Shown here in pieces: positions 19,795-33,470 of a stretch of 64,000 bases of DNA. Made by a program: the position numbers and the translations under genes. Source of the stretch: Neocallimastix lanati (nom. inval.) (taxonomy: Eukaryota > Neocallimastigomycota > Neocallimastigomycetes > Neocallimastigales > Neocallimastigaceae); contig JACVTC010000082.1 of assembly GCA_016946835.1 (NCBI GenBank), positions 672,001 through 736,000 of the forward strand, written 5' to 3'. Under the pieces are notes generated by a model. It did no database searches and was not told the DNA's origin. It saw only the letters and a program-made list of their open reading frames with translations. The number at the start of each line of letters is the position of its first letter. Position 1 is the first letter of the stretch.

Positions 19795-22700
19795 ATGAAC
19801 ACTATGAATTCAAATTATAACAATATAAATACAAATCATAATAATAATAATAATATTACTGATATAAATAATACTTATTATAATATGAATACAGAAGACA
19901 TTAATAACTTTAAAAAAGATAATTATTCTTTCGATTTTTACAAAAACATTAATTATCAAGATAATAATATTATATTATATAAAAATCAAAAACAATCATT
20001 ATATAATAAAGATAACAATTATGCTTCACAAATAATTAACAATCAAAATGATATGTCAACAACTATAAATATTAATTCATTTTCACCACAAGAAAATGAA
20101 TTAATAAGCGCAAATAATATTTTCAGGGCTTCTGATTATGATAAAAATATTAATAATATATCCATATCTTCAAAAAATAATATTCATAATAATAATAATT
20201 ATCACAATAACTATAATAATCATGAAATCTGTTATGATATTAAAATAATAGAAGCCACTAAAAAAATACCTATTATCCGATTTTATGTATTTATAAAAAA
20301 ATTAAAAGCAAAATGCATAATAAAAATTTTATATCAAATATCTTATATTTTAAGTTTATTTGATATAAATAAACGTATAAACATCTTAAATTCTATTCCT
20401 TTTCAACTACCAATAATTTTACAAAAAATATTTTTAATCAATTTTCCAATAAAGGTAATTAGGTCAATTATACCAGACTACAAAAATTATCATATACCTA
20501 CAACTCAAGAAATTGTAGCTCCATTTCTTGAATTGATTATAAGTTTATCATCAGTTCCTATTATTCGAAATCCAGTGTCTAATAATCATGTAAATGAATT
20601 ATTACATCACTCAAATGAAAATAACTATCCTTTATATGAAAATGTAAATAATAATGATGCTTACCAAAATAAAAATGAAAAGGAAAATAATTCCAAATTT
20701 ACAATGAGTCCACTTGTTCTTCCTCAAACTGAACTACCATGTAAAAATTCTCCTGAAAATATACGTATTATTCAAACACCATCTACTTTCTTAAATAAAG
20801 ATGCTACGCAGTGTAATTTGGAAACGAAGAAAAATGTTGACCATTCAAAATCCAATGAAGTTGTAAGTTTAATATATAATATAATTTAATCCAAAAAAAA
20901 AAAAAAAAAAAAAAAATATATTTTGATATCATAATATTGATAATAAATTTTCTTATTATTTTAATAATTATAAACAGCAAGTGAATAGTCATTCCATTTT
21001 CTCTTCAAATAAAGTTAGTAATGACAATATTTTTACTGAACTTTTTAGTAATGATTCAAACTTAAAGCATAATATTAATACACTTCCTGAAAAGAAAACA
21101 ATGACTGACGTATCAATAAACTCTAACGGAATATTAAATGATAACAATAGTATAATCAATATTAACAGTAAAAATGATAGTGAAGCACCTTATAACTTTT
21201 TAGCTAATAATATGAAACTACAATCCAATTTAACTTTATTCCCATTATCACCATATATTACTTTAAAAAATTCAGATTTTGAAACCGATATTCCTCCAAT
21301 TTCAAGTGAATCAAGTAATGATAAAAATACATTAAATTTATCAAATGCAAATGGAATGTCTGTCTCTAGCATTTCATCATCGAATCAAACGACAACATTA
21401 AATGTTTCAACTAGTCCCGCTGCAACATTATCAACTGTAGCTGCATCAATTGCTGCATTAAAATGTTCATCTACCTCTTCAAAACATAATGAATCTTCCC
21501 TTTCTAAAAAGGAAAAAAGAAATTTATCAATGATTAAAGGCTCAAATATTGTTAAAAATATTGTAAAAAATTTTGAAGAAATAAATGCATTTTATAAAAA
21601 TTCATTATTAAAGGCTGCTGAAAATATTAATAATACTAAATTAGCAAAAAGAAATAGTAGCAAAAAGTCAAACAATAGTGAAAATAATAATAAAATTAAT
21701 AATGAAGTTGAAATTGATAATTATAGTAAAGAAAATGATGAAAATATCGAAAAAGAAAGTATATTAGAAGATGAAATACGTCAAGAACCAATTGAAGATA
21801 TTGAATTAATAAGTAATAATGATATTGACAATATATTAGTAAATAATGATAATGAAAACAATAAGAATGAAAATATCTTATCTAATGAAGACAGATTATT
21901 AGAATCAGAAACAAATTTTGAATTATCAGATCCTCCAGCATTCTTAAAAGAATCTGATTTGGCAACTATAAGAGAAAGTACAGCAATATTAAATAGTTAC
22001 TATTGTGATCCAAATGTTAATTTTAATGGTAATGAAGGAATAACAGAAATTATTAAAGACTTTTCTCTTGAAGAAAATGATGAAGCTGATTCTGAAACAT
22101 CATCTAATTCTGAAGTTTCAAATGCTATATTCAATTCTTTAGTAAATATTGAAGATTTAGATATTACTAGATTAACAATTTTATTAATTGAAAGCTTTGT
22201 GAAACTTTCTGATACTGAAAAAGACGAATTCCTTAATTCTGAATATTTTGATTTAATAAAAAGTCATGTAATGAATATTCAAAATGATGATGAAATTGAA
22301 TTTAATAATGTCTTGAAAGATCCAAAAATGCTTAATGAGTTTGAATCACATATCGAAGCATTACAACAATGTGTAAAAGAAAGAGATGATATAATTAATT
22401 ATTACTATCAAGAAATTGTTAATGAACGTATTCAAAATGAAAAACTTTTGATTTTCTGTGAAAATGAACAACTTGAAAGACAAGAAACAAACAAGGTCAT
22501 TTCGGGTCTTACTCAGAAAATTGAAATGGAAGAAGATTATATTAAAAAATTAGAAGTTAGATGTGAAATGTTAATTGAAAAAATTAAAAAATATCAATCT
22601 TGTTGTAAACATTATGAAAAATCAATCTCTCTTCTTAGCGGTAAGAAAGCAAATTCCTTAAAACTAATTAATACTCAAAATATTGATAATTGGAAGATGA

Positions 22701-23491
22701 ATGATCTTACTGAACCATTAAGTGCTACAAGCATCTTAACTAATCCTCCAAGCTTTACTCCAACCGCATCACAAACCGTTGCTGCTTCTGCAGCTCTCAG
22801 TAACTATAAGGACTATCCTGTTAATGTTAATAATAATGCTAAGCTTGAAAAATCTTCTTCTTCCTGCTCAAATTCTTCCTCATCAAGTACTCTAAACAAT
22901 GAAGCTGCTAGTAGACCAACCATTGCTCACCTTATTAACAAATTAAGTTGTGAAAAGATTAGTAAGAATGAAGAAATTCAATACTTAAAGTCACTTCTCA
23001 AGAGTTACAATGGTAAACATATTTATATTAATGAAAATGTCATTAAAAGAGAAATCATCAAGAAGACCATTTCTGATAGTCAAAGTATTCCTGCTACTGT
23101 TGAAACTGTTCCCGTTATACCAGTTTCTGTTGGTAATCCAAATACTGAAACTAAAAAGCTTTCTTCTAGCAAGAAGATGATGATGGAAAAATACCTTGAT
23201 GATGAAAACCAGTATTCTAAGATAGAAAATACTCTTGTTGTTAATGATGATGAAGATGTAGAAGAACAAGAAAAAAATGAAATGGAATTCATTGTTGAAG
23301 AAGATGATGAAAATGACGATAATGACTTAATGAAAAATGGAGGAAAATCAATTGATTTATCCATTATTGATGATTTAAATATCTTTAATGAAAAACACTA
23401 TCAAGAAAAGGTATTAAATAAACATCAAGAATATATTAAGTCATATGATGAAGACACTTTTAGTGAATATGCACCAACTTTAGTAAATTAA
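19795..23491 (+). CDS. Asn-rich coiled-coil protein of unknown function
   Basis: Two exons (19795-20862 and 20978-23491) joined by a phase-0 intron with GTAAGT donor and AAACAG acceptor give 1193 residues. The N-terminal 150 residues are Asn/Tyr/Ile-rich low complexity. A more ordered, basic, isoleucine-rich block follows at about residues 150-265. A long Ser/Asn-rich and acidic middle leads to a probable helical segment and coiled coil at about residues 790-920, with heptad-like stretches such as ALQQCVKERDDIINYYYQEI and KIEMEEDYIKKLEVRCEMLI and two Cys near YQSCCKHYEK. A Ser/Ala-rich linker and acidic C-terminus follow. No catalytic motif, signal peptide or membrane segment is evident. I do not recognise a family; a scaffold or cytoskeletal/regulatory role is only a guess. 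Confidence 0.85.
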
Positions 23492-23809
23492 AGAATTACT
23501 TAAATATATTATATATATATATAATATATTCATATCATAAAAATAATTAAAGCAAACAAACAAACAAAAAAAAAAAAAAAAAAAGTTAAGAAATAAATAA
23601 AATATTATAAATTAAAAATAATAATATAATGTTTAATAATAACAGAAAAACTAAAAAAAATTAATAAGGCTTTTAATCAAATTAAAATTTAACATTTTAA
23701 AATAAAAAAAAAAAAAATAAGAAAAAAAAATAATAATAATAATTAAAAAAAAAAAAAAATAAAATAAAATAAAAAATAAAAAAATTTTAAAAAATTTTAA
23801 AATGTATTT

Positions 23810-23853
<44 letters not shown>

Positions 23854-24140
23854 CAATGAATGTAAAAATTACAATAATTAATGATAGAAATTATATCATT
23901 AAATCATACAAAAATTAACCATAATTAAAATTAAATCATTATAAAAATTTTTATAAGGATTTAAAGGATTATTTTTTTTTTTTTTTTTTAAAAAAAAAAA
24001 TTCCTCTATGTTTTTTAAATTAAATTAAAATAATAATGATAATGATAATATAATAATTATTATTGTCATTATCATTAAAAATAATAATAATAATAATAAT
24101 AATAATTAAATTAAATTATTAAAAACAATTAAATAAAAAC

Positions 24141-24179
<39 letters not shown>

Positions 24180-24367
24180 TTCATCATTATAATTATTATT
24201 GTTTTGTTTTGTTTTGTTTTGTTTTACTTTCTTCTTCCATCTACTAATAAAATAATTTAAATTTATATTGTATTGTTTTTTATTATTTTGTTTCTTTTCT
24301 TCTTCTATCTACCAAAAAAAAAAAAAAAATAAAATAAAATAAAATAATTTAAATTTGTATTGTTTTG

Positions 24368-24419
<52 letters not shown>

Positions 24420-24440
24420 CTTCTTCTTCTTCCATCTACT
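23492..24440. other. Intergenic rich in A/T homopolymers
   Basis: Contains A-runs at about 23814-23850 and 24146-24175, an imperfect palindromic AAT/GAT block at about 24028-24078 and a three-copy T-tract repeat (24193-24460). Confidence 0.75.
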
Positions 24441-24460
24441 AAAAAAATAATTTAAATTTA
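24193..24460. repeat. Three-copy repeat: CTTCTTCY-ATCTACYAA plus ATAATTTAAATTT
   Basis: A module of T-tract, CTTCTTC[CT], ATCTAC[CT]AA, short A-run and ATAATTTAAATTT occurs near 24229, 24298 and 24420. The last copy is preceded by a T-run of about 50 nt (24369-24419). It directly abuts the LINE fragment and may be part of that element or of its insertion site. Confidence 0.7.
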
Positions 24461-24978
24461 TTCCTTATGATGATGAATCTTTATCATTGAAACCTATACA
24501 ATCCAAATTAAAACAGTAATTTAAATGTCAAATTAAATTTCGTACTTTCGAATTTCTTATTAATAAATCTATTCCTCTCCCCATTGAAGAGATATGTTTT
24601 TAATTTCCTTTATTCTTAGTCTTAGTCTTGTTATATATTATGCTCCTCTCTTTAGTTCAAATAAAGAGCAGATGTTCTAAAAACTTCAAAAAAAAAAAAA
24701 GATTAACAGAGGACTTTTATTGGAGTTATGGATTTAAATCTCGTAATTCTTATCTTAGTCTCTATGATATTACTCGTGAATTGAGAATACCTCCTCATTT
24801 CAGCTATCTGTACTATATCTCCAATGACGCTGCTTTAGAAAATGGAAAAAACTTAAAAAACGTACTATTAATCATCTCACTAATAATATTCCTACTATGT
24901 CCTATTACTCATGGACAAAAGAATCAAGGACTTTGGATAAGAAATTAATTGGTAAAAAAAAAAAAAAAAGCAAGTGAA

Positions 24979-25023
<45 letters not shown>

Positions 25024-25070
25024 TATTGGGAAAGAGATGTCTTCAAACCCTTAAAAGCTAATAAAAAAAA

Positions 25071-25105
<35 letters not shown>

Positions 25106-25184
25106 TTATTTACAAGGAAAATGGTTTTGGATTTATTTATTCCAGAAATCATAAACTTTATATTTCAATATCCTAAGTATCAAT

Positions 25185-25222
<38 letters not shown>

Positions 25223-25757
25223 TTTTATTTTTTGGATTTCTCGAATTAAATGTAATTTCAAATTTGACATTAGTATTTCCATTATAAGAAAATTAGTCTC
25301 AGAAGATTACCCTCAATGTTGTCCTTGTTGTGGTGTTAGTGTACCTAGCTTTTCTCACTGGATCTTTGCCTGTAAAGGTTTGAAAAAATTATAGAAATAA
25401 ATCTTTACCTTTTCTAGATGATCTTTTTTTTTGAAGTTTTCAATGATAATTGAACAAAAATCCTTGGATGTTTCTTTAGATTCAAAAAAAAAAAAAAAAA
25501 GGATTATGATAATAATATTTATTATTTTATATTGTGTGCTCAATATATATAAAAAAAAAAAATTAAAGTTAATGTTGCTAAGAGTGTCGACGTCAAAAAT
25601 GAAAAGGCATGAATTTTCACCTTCCGGTGAAAGATCTAATACAGATACGTTTGATAAACTCCCTAATATTGAAATTATTACTCGCAATAATGGACGTGGT
25701 GTTATCATCGATGAATGGGAAAAGTTAGAAACTATTGCTTCTAACGTACTTTTATAA
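24440..25757 (+). mobile_element. Dead LINE (non-LTR retrotransposon) 3' fragment
   Basis: Plus-strand pieces in shifted frames follow the order of the region downstream of a LINE reverse transcriptase: RTFEFLINKSIPLPIEEI (near 24540), LSLVIYYAPLFSSNKEQM (near 24620), YGFKSRNSYLSLYDITRELR then IPPHFSYL (24730-24810), NIPTMSYYSWTKESRTLDKK (near 24890-24945), and at about 25296-25377 the Cys/His motif CPCCGVSVPSFSHWIFAC, spaced C-x2-C-x8-H-x4-C as in LINE C-terminal zinc motifs. The palm-domain YADD motif and any endonuclease are absent, so the copy is 5'-truncated or decayed. Stops and poly-A/poly-T insertions interrupt it throughout. A (TTA)n tract begins about 60 bp downstream. Confidence 0.7.
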
Positions 25758-26817
<1,060 letters not shown>

Positions 26818-27745
26818 TTAATTTGTAGAAGCAACGACAGTTGGTGTAACTTCTGTAGTTTGAGTAACTTCTTGAGTAGTGTTGACAGTAGCATCTGTAT
26901 TATTTGGAGTTTGATTTAGATTCTTTGGAATAAATGGTTTAGCAAATTTATTAAAGGTTTGTTTTGAATTCAAGTTACTACCATTATTATTATTGTTATT
27001 AATGTTGTTATTATTTTTACTGTTGTTGTTGTTATTTATATATTTTGAATTAATACGATGTTGATTATTGTTATTGAAATTATTATTTTTATAGGAATTA
27101 TTTGACTTATTGTAATTATTATTATATTTATGACCACCATTGGTATAATTAGCATTATTATGATAATTACTCTTATTATTATGATTAATATTATTATTAT
27201 TGGTACTATCAGCTTTAACAAAAAAGGTAGTATTATTCTGACGATAAGTAATAATATTTGGATCAGATAAACCAGCATTATAATATTTCTTGTTATGATA
27301 ATTCTTTTTAGTATTACCGTTATTATTGTTATAATAATTCTTATATTTCTTTATTGGATATTGATTATTAATATTTATTTTTGTATTAGTATTAGTATTA
27401 GCATTAGTAGTACTGTCAGTAGTTTTAGTAGTTGTAGCAGTTATTGCATTGGTATTTTCTTTTGAATCAGTAATTGGTGAAGTATTCTTTTCAGTATTTG
27501 GTACAAATTCAGTAGCTAAAGGATTTATTTTATGCTTAAAAATCATATCTCTATAATAATTTAATTCATTAATACTACCCTTAATATCATCTAAGGCTCT
27601 AATAATATTTTATAAATAATAAATAAAAATATATATATATATATTCATAATGATAATTACATTAACATAAAATATTATTAATATAGGAAAAATAAAAATA
27701 AAAAAATAAAAAATAAAAAAAAAAAAAAAATAAATAATAAATAAA

Positions 27746-27811
<66 letters not shown>

Positions 27812-27995
27812 AATTATTAAACTGGTGAATAAAAATAAATAAATTATATTATCTTATATTTCTATTAACCTATGTAAATTTTGGAAAGTTGGTAATTTAG
27901 CAAAAACATCTGGATACCATCTACGAGTAAGTTCTTTAATTGTGGAAACATCAATAATTCTATAATGGAAATATTCGAAAGTTTTTGGGAAATCC

Positions 27996-28026
<31 letters not shown>

Positions 28027-28545
28027 GATTTAAAATTACATAATAATAATAACAATTAAAATATAATTTATAATAATATTTTTAATTTATTAAAAAATTA
28101 TAATAATAGTATTATTTTTTTTTTTTTTATTTTACCTTTTCTAAAAATTTTTTATCAACATGAACAGAATTACCGGCTAAAATTGCTGAACCCTTTTTTG
28201 GGAAGTGTTTTCCAATAAATTCAGAAATAATAGTATCAGCTTCTTCAAGAGAAACTTTAGATTCTCTTATAGCATCAACTAAACCAGACTATTTAAATAA
28301 AAATGTGAAATATATATGAGAGTTTAAATATAATAATAATAATAAATAAATAAATAAACATTAATATTTCAAATATATAAAACAACTCAATATAAAATAT
28401 CTAAATTTTTTTTATATTTTATTTTAATATAAAATATTAATTTTATTAAAAATATTTTACTTGAGAATGATGTTCCCAACTCCATTCATTCATAGACTTT
28501 ATAACTTCTTCTGGATAATTAATAACAATATCTGGAGCCTTTTAT

Positions 28546-28578
<33 letters not shown>

Positions 28579-29007
28579 TGGTATAAGATATTATTTTACC
28601 AAATATAGTATATATAATATTACATATATATATATATATAAAAATATATAATTTTATATATTTTTAATTCTCTTTTTTCAATTTTTACTTCATTATAATA
28701 TTATTACTATTTCTTCTTTTATTTTTTATTTTTATTTCTTTTTATTTCTTTTTTTTTTTTTTTTTTTTTTTTTTAATCCTAAATCTAATTTTTATTTAAA
28801 AAATTTATAAAAAATTACTTCGTCAAGGATTTTTAAATCTTTATCAGTAACAATGCAGGCAATTTCGACAATATGATCCTTACCAAGATCCAATCCTGTC
28901 ATCTATACATAATTATAATTTATAAATTATATTAAAATATTAAAATAATATAAAAAGTATATTAAATATTAATAAAACATATTTATAGAAAATACATATT
29001 AAATTAA

Positions 29008-29038
<31 letters not shown>

Positions 29039-29150
29039 TAGTTATTTTTGTTTACTAAATATATATATATATACATATATATTTAATATAAATATTACGT
29101 ACTTCACAATCAATCCAAACAATTAAATCTTCTTCTAAAACCTTTATCAT
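26818..29150 (-). CDS. REX2: Oligoribonuclease (DEDDh) with Asn-rich PAM2 tail
   Basis: Six minus-strand exons (29150-29103, 28902-28819, 28538-28461, 28288-28136, 27994-27870, 27598-26818) join in frame to 422 residues. Residues 1-183 are a complete oligoribonuclease (REXO2/Rex2/Orn): WIDCEMTGLD (D14, E16), NSVHVDKKF (D115) and HRALDD (H162, D167). These 3'-5' exonucleases degrade 2-5-nt RNAs left by other RNases. The protein begins almost at Exo I, with no room for a targeting presequence, suggesting a cytosolic enzyme. Residues 184-422 are an added tail dominated by Asn. Just inside each end is a PAM2-like motif: KINPLATEFVP (186-196) and FNKFAKPFIP (378-387). PAM2 peptides bind the MLLE domain of poly(A)-binding protein. 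All introns are GT-AG; intron 5 uses the less common donor GTTAAT. Confidence 0.93.
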
Positions 29151-29627
29151 TTTTAATATTTTAAAAATAATATATATTTATATAATTTTCAAAAAAAGTA
29201 AAATTTTTAAAAAATAAATATTAAAATATATATTTATTTATTTATTTATTTATTTATTTCAAATTTTTCAAAATAAAAAAGGAATATAATTTGCTTTCTA
29301 AAATAAAAGCAAAAAAAAAAAAAAAATGAAAAATGAAAAAATGAAATGAAATAAAATAAAATTATAATTTTCTTTTTTATTTTTATAATAATAAAAAAAA
29401 TTTTTTTTATTTATTAGGAAAAAAAAAAAATTATAAAAGATACTATTAAGAATTTAATTTATAGTAAGGTCTAAAAAAAAAAAAATTTTTTTTTTTTTAT
29501 CCTAATATCTTTTCTTTTAATAAATAATTAATAATATATTTATCTCTATTCTCTATTGGTCAATGAAAAAATATTAATTTATTAATCCATTTTTTCGATT
29601 ATTATAAATCATACACTTTAAATACTC

Positions 29628-29812
<185 letters not shown>

Positions 29813-30016
29813 ATCCATAAAATTGACTTATTCTATATATATTTAATATATACTTTAATTATAAATTTTAAATAATAATAATAAAATGAAGAAATTATGG
29901 TTACAACTTATAATTATATTAATAAATTAATACATAAAATTTTATTTATTATAAATTTTTATATTAATACTAATCAATAATATAATGCTGTTTATGATAA
30001 TAATTAACATTATTAT

Positions 30017-30058
30017 TAGACCATTATAATTATAATGGTCTCTTTTTTTTTTTTTTTT
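30017..30058. repeat. 24-bp perfect palindrome followed by T-run
   Basis: AGACCATTATAA at 30017-30028 and TTATAATGGTCT at 30029-30040 form a perfect dyad, immediately followed by CT and about 18 T. The layout looks like a hairpin terminator but no transcript is evident upstream. Confidence 0.85.
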
Positions 30059-30282
30059 TTCTAAATAATAAAAACGTTTTCATATTATTGTAATTCTTGA
30101 ATATATATTTTTATATTTATATTTAAAAATAATATATATATATACTTAAATTTTTTTATTAGGAATATTAATATTATTGTTTATTATATAAAATATATAT
30201 TTAAATAAAAAATAAAAAGATATTTTAATTATTTTTTATTTCTTTCAAATATAGAAATAATATCTTTCTTATGATTTTACTC

Positions 30283-30314
<32 letters not shown>

Positions 30315-30442
30315 CTTTTTCAATATTATAATAGATTATAAATAACAGATTATATATATATTTTTATAAATTATATTCATTTATTTCTAATATAATATTA
30401 TTTATAATTTTTTTTTTTATTATTATTATTTTTATAAATGAT

Positions 30443-30528
30443 AATCGACCCTGGCTGCTCCGGGGTCCTGTGGCGAGGCCTGGTGGGTATTACCCACCTT
30501 GGGCCTCTTCTCCGGATCTTCTATGCTA
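30443..30528. ncRNA. GC-rich hairpin element, possible small RNA
   Basis: About 85 nt at roughly 60% G+C inside DNA near 10-15%. Plus-strand pairing: GACCC/GGGTC (30447-30451 with 30463-30467); then GAGGCC/GGCCTC (30475-30480 with 30502-30507) enclosing GGTGGGT/ACCCACC (30482-30488 with 30492-30498) with a 3-nt loop. No open reading frame explains it, and no tRNA T-loop, hammerhead core or HDV-type core was recognised on either strand. It could be a snRNA/snoRNA, a ribozyme or the structured end of a retroelement. Confidence 0.5.
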
Positions 30529-30878
30529 ACTATTATTAATTTATTTATTTATTTTATATTTTTTTTTTCTATTTTGCTATCATTATTTATTATTTGATTT
30601 TATATTTATTATTTATATATAAATCTATTTATATTATAATAAAAAAAAAATAACATGATATATATAACATATTGTGATTTTATTTTATTTTATTTTATTA
30701 TTATTGTTGATCATTAATATGTAATATTTGTTATTATCTATAAAATGTATCTTTTTTTTTAAAATATATATATATATATATATATATAATTAATTTTGGA
30801 TATATATACTATAAAAAAAAAAAAAAAAAAAAAAAAGGATGGAAGAAAGAAAAAAAGTGCTTTCTCAAGTTCTTTTAT

Positions 30879-31773
30879 TTAAATAGCTAAAACAATTAAA
30901 AATATTATAAATAATGCAATAATTATACATAATAGTGTACATGAGCTATAATCTATTTTATAAATAAACATAAAATAATATAAAATCAAAATAAATAAGT
31001 AAAAGAAGAACAAATAAAAAAAAAATATATTTTATTACTTTAATAATAAATAAAAATATATTATATACAAATATATTCATATTTTTAAGATTATCATAAA
31101 TAGTATATTTACCATTAGAATCAACAATTTTATCTAATCTTCTTTTTGCACTCATTAAATGTGAAGATGTATTATCCACATCTTCTTCTAATTCTTGTAA
31201 TAATCTAAAATCAATAATAATTAAAATTTTTGATTAATTTTTATATTTATAAAATAAAATAATTTTTTTTTTTAAAAAATTTTTATATTTTATATTTTTT
31301 TTTTTTTTTTGATTACAATATTAATATATATATATATATATTTAAAACTTTATTAATAATAATAATAAATATATATATATATATACTAAATAAAAACATT
31401 ACTATATGTTAAGGATTAATTATTAAATATGAAATAAAAAAAAAAAAAAAATTACCCCTGTTGATCGTCTAATTCATTATTCATAGTACGAGCAATTTCT
31501 TTCATATTGTATACAGTACCTAAAACATCATCCATAGCTTCATTTTGTTCTTGTAATAATAACTTTTGATATATCAACAATAATTATTAATTATAATAAT
31601 AATAATAGTAATAATAATAGAAGAAGAAATAAATTAATAAGATTTATTTATTTATATTTATTATGATTACTTTATATTTATATATATATATATATATATA
31701 TTTATATTTGAATATAAATATTCATGAATTAATTGATTATAAATAAATAATCATAATAATATTAATAATATTA

Positions 31774-31822
<49 letters not shown>

Positions 31823-32203
31823 GATTATTATTATTATATTAATTACTTGTTGATGTCTTTGTTCATTTTCCATTCTAGTATTATTTGAATAAGAACTGGA
31901 AGTTAAAGGATCAGTGAAAGATTGTTGCTATTAATATTATGTATATATTTATAAATATATATATATATATATATATATCATTAATACAAAGAGATTAATA
32001 TTATATATATATAGTAATAAAAAAAAAAAAAAAAAAAAAAAATGAACAATAATATGAATATGAATATGAAAATGAAAAAGTAATTTTAATTAATATTAAA
32101 ATTAAAAAATTAACCTTTTTTCTCGGTTCTTGTACGATTTTTTGAATGTTCTAATAATATAATAAAAAAAAAAATTAAAATAATACATTTATAGGATGTT
32201 TTA

Positions 32204-32235
<32 letters not shown>

Positions 32236-32329
32236 GATATATATACTGTTTTGTTAATAAATTTTTAAAATTAAAATAAAATTTTATGTTTTTTTTTTCT
32301 ACTTCTTTTTTTTTTTAAATAAATAAAAA

Positions 32330-32377
<48 letters not shown>

Positions 32378-32557
32378 TTACCATGATAGTATTTCTAGCA
32401 TATGAAACAAATTGTTTACGTTTATGTATTTCTGCTTGACCAATATTAAATTTTTGTTGATTTGTCTCTACGATTTGTATGTATAATTTATTAAGGTATA
32501 ATATTTTTTTTTTATTATAATTATTATTAAATATAATATATATATACTTTATTATCA

Positions 32558-32614
<57 letters not shown>

Positions 32615-32841
32615 TAAAGGATATGAATTGTTTGTTCCAAGTCAACAATATCCATGTCTATATTTTCTATTAATTCAGTCATATTTAATTCAAGTTGATT
32701 TAATTCCCTTTTATTATTCTGAGTACTAGATGAACTTCCAGAATTAATTTTTTTAAGCCATTGGTCATAAAGAGATTTTAAGTTGACAATTGAAGATTCA
32801 ACTTCTCTATTATATAAAATAAAAAAAAAATAAAAAAATAA

Positions 32842-32886
<45 letters not shown>

Positions 32887-33321
32887 AATATAAGAATTAA
32901 AGACAGTTGTTGAAATTATGAAATTTTGAAATTTCCAAGAATTTAAATAAATTTTTTAAAATGTAAATTTTTTTTTTTTTGAGAAATTGCCAAAAAAAAC
33001 ATAAAAGAACAAATAATAATAATAATAATAATAATAAATTAGCGTCACAAGAATGATAATAACCATATTTATTAAAATATCCATTTAAGTTTATTAGTAT
33101 TGAACATTTCAAAATTCAATATATAATTGATAATTTGAAATTAAAATGAAATTTGAATTAAATGTCAATTTGAGATGATAATATTTAATATAATATAAAA
33201 TAATAATAATAATATATATATATATATATTAGAAATAAAAAAAATAAAAAAAATAAAAAAAATAAAAAATAAAAAAAAAAAAGATTAATTATTATATTTA
33301 TTATATAGTTAAAATTTAATT

Positions 33322-33354
<33 letters not shown>

Positions 33355-33470
33355 TTTTTAGTTCAATAAAATTATATAAATCACTCAAAACATAAACAAT
33401 ATTTATAAAATATTAAAAAATAAATTGATAATTACTCTTTAACTGTATTAAAAGGATCGATATCTTCCAT
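30879..33470 (-). CDS. TLG1: Qc-SNARE, syntaxin-6 / Tlg1 family
   Basis: Eight minus-strand exons (33470-33436, 32806-32625, 32476-32382, 32150-32115, 31927-31847, 31562-31456, 31204-31113, 30952-30879) join in frame to 233 residues. It opens MEDIDPFNTVKEEV like syntaxin-6. The N-terminal helical domain includes DLEQTIQIVETNQQKFNIG, matching the family's DLDETIxIVExNPxKF segment. The SNARE motif runs from about LLLQEQNEAMDDVLGTV to SAKRRLDKIV, with the zero-layer Gln in the ELDDQQG stretch. A C-terminal tail anchor (CTLLCIIIALFIIFLIVLAI) ends the protein. These SNAREs act in endosome-to-Golgi fusion. The second intron is AT-AC, not GT-AG; it is required to restore the conserved QIVE junction. 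Intron 1 is about 629 nt. Confidence 0.93.
32477..32624 (-). other. U12-type AT-AC intron in the syntaxin-6 gene
   Basis: 148-nt intron, phase 1. Read on the minus strand it begins ATATCCTTT (32624-32616), the exact U12-type 5' splice-site consensus, and ends TATACATAC at 32477. A U12-like branch site CCTTAAT lies at 32496-32490, its candidate branch A about 14 nt before the 3' end. No usable GT donor exists in the exon near this point, and removing exactly this interval gives TIQIVETN, the family sequence. Confidence 0.88.

Noticed and set aside
20804-20992. Minus-strand frame across the intron of the Asn-rich gene
   Set aside because: Spans a poly-A run and overlaps a well-supported splice junction.
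22991-23364. Two minus-strand frames within the 1193-residue gene
   Set aside because: Antisense to a continuous 838-codon exon; no homology.
30443-30528. HDV-like or hammerhead ribozyme
   Set aside because: Neither the hammerhead CUGAUGA/GAAA core nor a convincing HDV-like core could be found on either strand; left as unknown.
32271-32648. 125-residue continuous minus-strand frame through the SNARE exon
   Set aside because: It reads through the AT-AC intron and poly-A runs; only residues encoded by 32476-32382 are real.
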